From: Oikopleura dioica
Taxonomy: Eukaryota > Chordata > Appendicularia > Copelata > Oikopleuridae
Assembly: GCA_907165135.1 (NCBI GenBank)
Contig: OU015568.1
Coordinates: 15,883,208 to 15,947,207 of the forward strand
DNA length: 64,000 bases
Reading direction: 5' to 3'
Shown: in pieces, positions 55,712 through 64,000 of the stretch
How positions within the stretch are numbered: the stretch's first letter is position 1
How the letters are laid out: each line of letters opens with the position of its first letter
The notes under the pieces: model-generated
What the model was told of the DNA's origin: nothing
The model's database searches: none
The model's input: the letters and a program-made list of their open reading frames with translations, nothing else
Program-made: the position numbers and the translations under genes

Positions 55712-56156
55712 ATAACTGTTATTTATGGTTAAATAAAGATATTCTATTTAAAACACATCTTGCTGATCTTTGCTCTAAAATCTATTTTTAAGTTCATAGA
55801 AGGAGCTAGAATCTCCATCGTCGTGCGCGTCAAAAGAGATATAAACATAGAGTAAATGTTTTATCAGAAAGGCTGAAGTATTGATCCGTCAGCCGGTCCC
55901 ATCGACTTTTTGCGCTGCGTCGCGTTTTTTTTTTCCTTTGCCAAAAGTGTTTCTTCTTTATAGAGCCTTCTTTTCAATCTGTCGTCAAGTAAGAAATTAC
56001 GTGTGCGCTAGAATCATCGTTGAGTAAGAGATTGAGTGACAAGCAAGAAGTTCACGGTTGGTGGCGGCGGTGTAATCGCTGCGGGGCCAAACGCGGAGCC
56101 ACCAAAAAAATGAAAAAACTGGCGGCTTTCCAACGGAGCGACTGAACTAAACAGAA

Positions 56157-58978
56157 TGTATGAAACAAATCAGAGGTAAAAAATTTCAGGCAGAAGAACT
56201 TGAAAATTTACAAATTAAATTTTTAAGAGAAACATGCTCACAGTTAACGCAGCCGACAGAAATTCCGGCCGAAGCAGGTGAATAAGTTTTACATAAACGT
56301 TCGTTGCGAGTTCAATTTTAACAAAGAAGAGTGGTTTAAATCGTCCTTTCAGATGGAAATTACGTTGTCGAAGTAATCAAAAATAACAGAAAGAAGCATT
56401 TAATAAAGACCAATTTGTACAGACCCCACAAATCACCTCCAAAACCAGAAAACCTCTTTCCAAAAGTGAGTCTACGGAAATCTTTTTGAAAACGATTAAC
56501 TTTCTCTAATAGGTGCCTGTAATAGTATGCAACACTGCCGAAGAATTCTACTCCCAAGACCTCAAAAATTTTTGCATGCATCCGAAGAACCCCGTCTCTA
56601 TTATCCGAGGTACATTTGAAAGCAGTCATGTCTTGTCTGGTACTCAAGTTCGTGACATAGTGCCTCTCTTTCGACTAACGAGCTTTTAAGGTGGATGCAA
56701 AGCCGCTGGCATAAACCTCGAATATTTCACGACGCGTTCGATGGTAAAACGAGCGCCGAATGCTCCGATTGAAATACGAAAGCAGACAGTCCAGTCGCCA
56801 GATTTCAACGTTAACAATGGAAAAGTGATCTGGCTCTGCTCATCGCCAAGAGAATGGAAACCGCTGAGGACATATGCGCTGTATCAGAGCCGTCTATTCC
56901 GGTAGAAATATGTTTTCCGCTACTGTATTTATTCCGTTCAGAGAAAAGAACGCTCATGAAAATCCAAACGTAATCACTTATGGTGAAGATTTGGACTTTG
57001 GAACGAATCTCGACTTGTCAGATGAAAAGCTTTGGAAAGCAGAGCTAGAAGAGCTTGGAAAACTACCGTATTGGATTCAATACAAGCACGAAAAGAACCT
57101 CCTATCGTACGTCGGGCAGCCTGTTCTCGGTGTGAACACAGTTCAAGGTGAAGAATCTATTTGGATTCTAGCGTTTCATGATCATTTCTTTCTTCAGCTT
57201 ATATAAAAGTGCCCGGAAGTAGGACTCCAGGGCACCAAGAAAATCTATGCACGTGTGCAGTGAACATTAATATTGGACCAGGCGATACCTCGTGGCTAAG
57301 TACGCCAGAAGAGTACTGGCCCGCGCTAGACGAGCTTTGCAAAAAGAATCGTGTCAACTATCTTGAGGACCCTTGGTGGCCGGCGATCGACGAGCTCATC
57401 GACGCTGGAATACCCGTTCATCGCTATATTCAACGACCTGGAGATATTGGTAAGAGACGCGAGAATTTTGCTTTTATAATTTATTTTTTCATGGAATGAT
57501 AGTAAATTAGCAAGTTGTATAGCAACGAAATGAAATGGTAAGAAAAAGAAAGAAAGGAAGAAGAGATGAAAAATTAAGCAGAGAAATCCTAAAGAGTAAA
57601 AAACTTTAAAGTAAAGAAAAACCTCGATAGGAAAAATGAGAGAAAGAAAAAAATCTGAAAGGGGAATTATACAGGTGTTAGTCCACAGCTGACGATTTCT
57701 ACCGTTTCGGCAGGCTTTGAAGTCTTCGCAGTGCTGCCAGTGCAGTTTTCCTCTAAATCGCAGTTGGAATTTCTGAGGTCCTCTTCGAGGCATTCATTTT
57801 GCCGGCGGTATTCGGCGATAAGTTCTTCTCTCAGTTTTGTTATTTTTCCCTGCTTTACCAATTCGAGAAATTCCAGTTCTTCTTTCAATTTTGCAAGATA
57901 CTCTTCTTTAATCAGCTTGGTACTGATAGCGAGCAACCCAAGGCATATTATAATGTCCCAGAAGAAGCTGTAAATGAAACAGTACACAAGTCCGAGAAGC
58001 CATGGAGGACAGCCTCTATGAATTTCTTTGATAACCGATATCATGTCAAATATAACGGGGAAAATGGGAAAGCAGATTTTTTCTTTTTTTGAATTCGTAT
58101 TTTTGAATACTCGAGGCAAAGCTTTCCTCCTTATATGAGGCACTCATACCGAGTTTGCGCATAAACAGCTGCCATAAAATAATTTCCTGCCGCGAAAAAA
58201 TAGCGTAAGATCACCCGGTCAACTAAATATGATTTATTGCCAAAGAAAATAACAGGATGAGATTGAAACATGCCGCTTTCGAGAAATTTTCTCAAGAAAG
58301 CTTTGTCTGAGAGCCACTCATCGACATTGTATTGGGATGCAAACTCTTGATTTCATCGAATAATTTAGTATTTCTGAACGCTGGAACACCGCATTGGGTT
58401 CAAGCAGACGGTTTTTGCAACAACATCGCCTGGAATTGCTTGCCAATGCAGAAATTCCATGTAAGTTCTCCAAAGCTAAGCATCAAATAAATATTCTTTC
58501 TCTAGTTTGATGTGGCTGTCGAACGCTACGAATTAAATTTGCAGCGCAAGTTCCAAAGTCTGGTGCCAATGGAGAGAGTCACGTGGAACCTTGCTGCTGC
58601 TGGACTTGAATTAGACTTCGAGATGTTCGCTTCTGTTCGCTATTTCCTCCAGCGATCCATGTTTACCCTCGCCAATTCAGTAAAGTTCATCAAATCGAAA
58701 GGAATAAAGATAATCCAGCAGGTAAGACGCATAACGAGGTTTCCAAAAATCAAGAAAAAATTTAGGCCGATGATCAGCAGCTTCGCTTTTGTGAGGATTG
58801 CGACTGCGAGCTTTACACACTGCTTTGGATCAAAGACAGCGGAAACTCAGATGAAGTATCAGTGCCTTACTGCAAAGATTGTGCCGAATCAAAAGAGTAC
58901 CAAAGCTGGGTGGTAGTGCAGCAATACACCGTTCGCAAGCTTCAAATAATGTACGACAAGCTCAAGCTAAAATGGTAA
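56157..58978 (+). CDS. KDM6 (UTX/JMJD3)-like histone H3K27 demethylase
   Basis: The JmjC part is clear: [51 protein letters not shown], the Fe/2-oxoglutarate core [45 protein letters not shown], then after a large intron [38 protein letters not shown], and the zinc-binding end [22 protein letters not shown], ending [10 protein letters not shown]. His, Glu and the second His of the iron site are kept, so it is probably active on methylated H3K27 in the nucleus. No TPR repeats are visible, so it may be a short form or the start lies elsewhere; the first exon is uncertain because a tiny or non-canonical intron would be needed near 56170. Intron 57450-58368 is 919 bp. Confidence 0.85.
57667..58143 (-). 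CDS. Nested membrane protein gene inside the KDM6 intron
   Basis: A single minus-strand exon of 158 codons within the large KDM6 intron. It has a basic N-terminus, two close hydrophobic segments ([20 protein letters not shown] and LGLLAIS) and a coiled-coil region ([20 protein letters not shown]), with an acidic C-terminal tail. Probably a small membrane-anchored coiled-coil protein. No family recognised. The host intron's unusual size is explained by this gene. Confidence 0.5.
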   Translation of the reverse strand: MPHIRRKALPRVFKNTNSKKEKICFPIFPVIFDMISVIKEIHRGCPPWLLGLVYCFIYSFFWDIIICLGLLAISTKLIKEEYLAKLKEELEFLELVKQGKITKLREELIAEYRRQNECLEEDLRNSNCDLEENCTGSTAKTSKPAETVEIVSCGLTPV

Positions 58979-59447
58979 CGCCAAAACGAAGAGCCAAAAT
59001 TTGGGTCAAGCCTCAAGCCAATTTTATTTGATTCCACACGCGCTACAGTCAACTCAAACCTGAAACAAAACAGTATACCAACTTCACCAAACAGTTCTTA
59101 AGAAAAGCTGATAAATCCCTGCCGGAATAAATTTCTCTATTATTATTGTTTTACCAGAATTTCTGCCTCAATTATTCAAAAATCGAAAATAAGATTGTTT
59201 ATTTAATCCCTTTATTAAGTATTTCAAACATTTAAATTAGAAGTGATTGAGGTAATTCCCCGCCTCGCACGGTTGTGTGGATTTGGTCAGTTTTAATGGT
59301 TGGTCAGTGGCATGTATAGGTTGAATATTGAAGTAAAATTGAAGCAAATTACTCTTCCTTGATCTGGGCCGACAGGAAATCAAGGAAGACTAACAAAAGA
59401 AGTAAAGTGTTTTTGAGCTGCTGTTTTTATCTTTTCTTCTTAGCAAA

Positions 59448-61385
59448 TTACAAGACTTTCTCGATCACAATGTCGACAATCGGATCAGATTGTGCTTGTA
59501 TTCGTTCGCGCTCATTCTGCGCTTGTTTTTCAAGAGCTGCATCAAGCCCATCGACTTCTAGTTTTCTCGGTTTTCGCGGCTTATCTAGGTCTTCTACTGC
59601 ATCTGGGTCCATTCCTTTGTGAGTGTCCAGAAGGTCGATCAGATTCTAAAGTTGGCTTGAGTATAATTTACATTGCAAATATACTTTGATTTTAATAATA
59701 CAAGATACATATAGTTTTATAATACCAGATGAGATACCTGTACCACGGGCTCGAGGAACTTGATATTCGCGAATTGGCGGAATTCTCCTTCCGAAAAGAA
59801 CATCCTAGAAAATGAATTATGAATAAATTAATGAAACAGATCATCCGTCAGATGGGAGAGTCTCAGACTGGAATTCTCATCAAAAGTCTGGAAATTTTCA
59901 TTTAGCAGCAGATAAGCTAATAAATTATGTCTCGCCATTCCCAAAAAACTTACACAGACAGAATGGAGCTGTACAGAATCCAACTGAGGGCGGAGAATGC
60001 GACGATATTTCGGCAGTAGCACATGATCGGTAGAATTGGAATCGAGAGCATTAGATTGAGCGAAGCGGCGAGCAACTTTTCGGGGCTTTAGTAAAATTTT
60101 CGATCGATAATTAATACTAATGAGTCTCTAAAACCAAGTACCCAAAGCTTTTTGAATCAATAATTCTCACGCGTCATATTCGATAGAAAAAACTATGTTT
60201 CTCGGTGGGAGGTACATTTCCCTTTACATAATATATCATATATTATATATGAATGTGTTCTTCCATCGTAGGAATAACACCCTTTATGACTGTATTATCA
60301 TTATTTGGCGTCATAAATGATTAATTTATGAATTTTCCGTAACTCAAATTTTGAATTTCAAAAACACAAGATGAGCTGGAAAAACTAATTCGTCTGTCAA
60401 TTTCCTTTATAAAAGAGAAAATTTTGATTAAAAATTTTAAAGCCTTTCCTTGAATGCAAGAATTTCGATGTATTTGTGCGCCTTCGGGAGCTGACAGGTA
60501 TATCGGTACCAGACGTAGCGGATAAAAGGAATGACGTCCCAAATTGAGCAAAACAGTAGGAGCGCCATGTTGCCTAGTGCTGATAGCAAGACCAGAGTTA
60601 CAGAAACTTCGGATTTGAATAAACAAGTGCTTTGGCTATGATGACTGCCATCGTCTTCAGGGTCAATTCGGGTAATGATCCAGCCTTGGTTATCGTGTCT
60701 GTCGAAGTATAAAAGATAGAACACCAATCCTCCAAATGCTATAAAAAGGTCGTTACAACGACTGTAAATTTGATTCTCAGCGCGTACCTAAGAATAATGT
60801 GGACGCTACCATAGCTGAAACTGTACTAGCCATCGTAATGATGAAATATTTCAGTGGAGTCTGTCTCAAAGTCCTTGAATTTTCAATGATATGAATGATG
60901 TTTTCGGAAAAACGTACCTGAGGGTGAACATTTGACGGACAAATAGGAGCATATTCACGCCGAAAAATGTAAGAAGAGGATGGAGACATACAGTCAGATA
61001 CGTTAAAACTGGGCAAGGGATAATTTCTTTTGGTAGAAAATTGTCTTTAGCAAGGTTCTTTCATTATTCCTCGATTGCAGTCGTTTTACATTGAAATCAT
61101 GGAAGAGAACCTTTCCTAGAATAACTGTAAAAAGTTGAAATGTCGCGATAATAGCCGTCCCAATTATCGTGATGAACATCGTCACTTTCCTATTTGTAAC
61201 AAGATGAGCACCTTGCTTCGAAAGCGTTTGAATTTGCTTCACCTGAAGTACCTAAATTATTATACTGAAATCTGCTGGTTTAGCTAAATTCAACCCACCC
61301 TCGGAAGAAACAGGTAGCCAAATCTGATCGAAACGAGCACGATGAGGGAGGAGACGCATAGCAGTATCATGTACCACCATTCCAT
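59448..61385 (-). CDS. Multi-pass membrane protein, unknown family
   Basis: About nine exons. First exon MEWWYMILLCVSSLIVLVSI; later exons read TMFITIIGTAIIATFQLFTV, YLTVCLHPLLTFFGVNMLLF, KYFIITMASTVSAMVASTLF, LVLLSALGNMALLLFCSIWD and a further TM pair around 59960-60070. The tail is charged and ends in a helical stretch (DGLDAALEKQAQNERERIQA). At least six to seven membrane segments suggest a receptor or transporter, but no signature was recognised. Introns are GT-AG and small. I am unsure whether the TM pair at 59.96-60.07 kb belongs to the same gene as the segments at 60.4-61.4 kb. Confidence 0.5.
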
Positions 61386-62810
61386 AAAAAGCCCTGGCAT
61401 CGCTCAGCCGTCCCGGTGGCGAAGCGGCCAGGTGAAAGCTTGAGGAGTCCGTCGTGAGGAGGCGTTGAAAACTTCGTGATAAATAAACTCTCAGTTGGGC
61501 TAGGACCCAAAATCACTTTTGGTGAGGACCTCGGTGGTGCTGGACAGAACCGGTGGCGCGAAATGATCGCCGTACGAGTGACTGGCGGAACAGTGATCAC
61601 CATTTCATTTAGAGCGCCGCCACCTAGGGGCTCGTCCTTGTCTCGCAGCGCGTTTACCATTCTTTTTTTCGTCTATGATTCCGGATGTATCTTTGCGTAA
61701 ATCTTAGAACTAAGGAATTAATGGAAGACTTTTGGCGAGTTGAAACTTTTGGCTGTTAAAAGTAGAGCCGTGTTCGCGCTGTATTTTACTGAAAGCTTTT
61801 TACGGCTAACCTAACGACATTGATATACCAAAAGATGATGATGGTAAAGGTTCTTGAAAATATTGTTTTCTTAGAGTATTTCCTTCAATTTTGAAAATTT
61901 CCAAAAAAAGACTTGTATATATTTTCATCAAATGATACCCCATCTAGTGGAAGTTGGGACTCCAAATTCAGTCAACATAAAGACGTCAGCAAAGTTGAGA
62001 TTGCGTCAATGATCCCAGACAACTCAGGGTGTCGCTTTCTTTAATTCTTGAACTTGGAAGATTATAGCTTGGATTTCCGTGGCAAAGTCGGATTCGATGC
62101 CTTTTTGTCACTGGAAAATGTATACTTCCGACAGATTATCGATGAAAATGGCGAAAAATTCATTCTTGACACAGAAAGCCGGCCCTTATAGTTGAGTTTG
62201 GAATAATGGCAACTTTAATTTCATACTGCAAAATAAGAAAAATAAAGGCAAGTTCTCCATATAGTTTTTAAAACATCAAGACTTTGGAATCATATTCGAA
62301 AGCGATATATAAGTAATCAAAAAGTCGCGAAAAAGAACTAAGGGGAAGTGAAATTCCGTTCGATGTCTCAATTGACGTCAGTTCCGTATTAAAGTAGCAC
62401 TGACTTCATGCCGCTTTAGTAGACTGGCCAAGAAATTGATTGGTTTCTCTCAAAAAGTCGATATATTCGAAAACAGACAACTTATTTCAAATAAAATTTA
62501 TACATAGAAGAACGCTAATGTCCCAAAAGCTAATTATTATTCGGTCTACTAGGCTGGATTACGGAAATAGAGACGTTAAGAATAAATAAATTACCATCAA
62601 ATTTTACGTTTGGCAAAAGGACGAGCACTGAAGAAATCCCAGACAGTTTGTAGCAGGAAATTGTCGGGCAGAATCACGGCTAAAATGATCGGTTAACTGA
62701 TAGACATCGTGGAAATCGCATTATCATCCTCGCATCTTCTCTAGAATGAATGCTCTCTCAGGTGTTTGTTGCCGACCATACAGTCAGTTATAAATTTACA
62801 AGTGTGCGAA
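61386..62810. other. Mostly intergenic; possible decayed exon
   Basis: At about 61935-62188 on the plus strand two short segments look coding (SSGSWDSKFSQHKDVSKVE, then DYSLDFRGKVGFDAFLSLEN) but with stops between them; they could be a pseudogene remnant. Nothing else recognised. Confidence 0.3.
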
Positions 62811-64000
62811 ATGGGCTTGGCAAGGAAGAAACCTGTGCGGAAAGAAGACGCAGAGCGTCCGAAATGCGTTTTTTGTTTCCAGCCAGGCCTTCTGTAAGTT
62901 CTTGCTATACTGAATTTTAACTCATCGTCAATAAGACCCTCAGAAATGCCGCTCGACGATGCGACTCGGGAAAAGCTAAATGACCTCTGTCGACGAAAGG
63001 AAAACGACGAGGTCGCAGCACTTGAGCTAAAAAGAAACAAGGTCTACAAGCGGCCGCGATACAACAAGCCAGACTTTGAAATAAACCACGGTCAATGGCT
63101 TGTCGATCAACATGCTACTCCCGAGGAGGACATTTCTTGTCATTACAATTGCCTCATCTCAGCTTCGGGCATTTATGTCAAGCCACAAGATGAAGGAGGA
63201 CTTCCACCGAAGCAGTATAAAAAACATACAATTGGAGGTACCGGTTATCTTCGAGCTGACATCATCGAGGAAATCAAACGAGCGAAAAAACTGAAGTGCT
63301 GCATTTGTAAACGATCTGGAGCTAGCATCGGCTGCATGGAAAAGTGCAACAAAAGTGTAAGTTTCCCTTCTTTCGGAAGTCTTATCTGAGGTCATTTTCA
63401 GTTCCACTATCCTTGCGCCAAGCGGGCGGGCTTCACACTCGTGGCTGACAACAACATGTGCCCCGCTTTCTGCTGGAAGCATGCGACCAGACGCTATCGT
63501 TACAACTTGCGTGGCTGCTCTGGACAACCAAAGTACTGTCTAGACGTTTCTTTTAACTTTAAAGGTGAGATTTTTCCACCGTCCCGTCGGTGAATACGTT
63601 TTTTCCATAGGAAACGGTGTTGGACTCGCAGATGCCAACGATCAAAAATATGAAGTCACCAAGGATGATATAACAAAAATGCGCAAGGCGTCGGATTATG
63701 ATTATATGAAGATGGTGGAAACGTTTTTAGAACGCAAAGCAACTCTCACAGAGGAACGACTGATGACGATTGACGATCAAATTCAGTTTATGATCCGCAA
63801 CGAATTCAACCAAGACCAAGCTTTCTTTCAATGTCAATGCTGTCTTGAGTTTTTTGATGATCTGAAAGACATCGTCGTGTCCAAATGCTGCAAGTTCGCA
63901 AACTTCCATCGAGAATGCCTTTCAAAACTCGCTGTTCAAAAAGGACTGTGCAAGATCAAGTGCCCTCTCTGCTTCGGTAAAATTGACAATACAACTAACG
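62811..64000 (+). CDS. PHD-type zinc-finger protein (G2E3/PHF7-like), 3' end missing
   Basis: The start MGLARKKPVRKED is followed by an extended PHD (ePHD) arrangement: CVFCFQPG, HYNCLISASGIYV, CCICKRSGASIGCMEKCNKS, FHYPCAKRAGFTLV, CPAFCWKH, then a second cluster CQCCLEFF, CCKFANFHRECLS, CKIKCPLCFG. The order and Cys/His spacing match G2E3/PHF7 and PHF6-related proteins, which read histone marks or act as ubiquitin ligases. GT-AG introns at about 62892-62943, 63357-63401 and 63565-63611. The gene runs off the right edge. Confidence 0.75.

Noticed and set aside
61380-61450. Possible tRNA-like sequence (GGTGGCGAAGCGGCCAGGTG)
   Set aside because: Resembles a D-arm but no B box, anticodon arm or acceptor stem could be found.

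Overview
The window is animal nuclear DNA and most resembles a larvacean (appendicularian) tunicate. Genes are packed every 1-3 kb on both strands, and most readable introns are only about 40-60 bp with GT-AG ends. Recognisable genes are animal-type: a KDM6/UTX-like histone demethylase, a synaptotagmin-like protein, a PLAT-domain lipoxygenase, an SLC43-like transporter, an aquaglyceroporin, PRDX6 and a G2E3/PHF7-like protein. Interstitial vertebrate-type (TTAGGG)n motifs and a GH9 cellulase fit a tunicate. Short mobile elements sit inside coding exons like introns, which recalls reports of transposon-derived non-canonical introns in larvaceans such as Fritillaria. The genus is an inference; no rRNA or mitochondrial marker is present.

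Layout. 0-10 kb, minus strand: a Tudor-like gene running off the left edge, a C2H2 zinc-finger gene, PRDX6, a MIF4G-domain gene with a foldback transposon in a large intron, and a hotdog thioesterase with a MITE in its intron. 10-12.3 kb: two tandem copies of an unknown gene, an element with subterminal repeats, and a tRNA-Gly(GCC). 12.6-26.3 kb is a secreted-protein region: a serine-protease homologue, two PLA2-like genes without the usual His-Asp pair, four copies of an unknown secreted protein with a hydrophobic tail (one broken), a small mitochondrial-type gene and a Thr-rich membrane-anchored gene. 27.4-35.8 kb: lipoxygenase, two unknown genes, a single-pass membrane protein and a small Cys-rich secreted protein. 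35.9-42.0 kb: an aquaglyceroporin and a very large chimeric gene joining a lectin-like domain, CBM2, GH9 cellulase, a CBM4/9-like module and a complete expansin-like unit. 42.6-51 kb: an unknown protein gene, three tandem RING-H2 genes and an SLC43-like transporter. 51-64 kb: synaptotagmin-like, pancreatic-lipase-like, KDM6-like (with another gene nested in its largest intron), a multi-pass membrane protein and a G2E3/PHF7-like gene cut by the right edge.

Two themes stand out. First, the cellulase-expansin chimera packs cellulose binding, hydrolysis and wall loosening into one secreted protein, in a lineage whose relatives make cellulose. Second, mobile elements and introns are closely linked. 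One MITE family with 8-bp duplications has at least six near-complete copies, three inside ordinary introns, one splitting an SLC43 coding exon and one supplying that gene's stop codon. A TTAA-flanked element splits a lipoxygenase exon. Telomere-like repeats occur in five introns. Exon structures here were read by eye from frame continuity, splice sites and family conservation; no transcript data were available.
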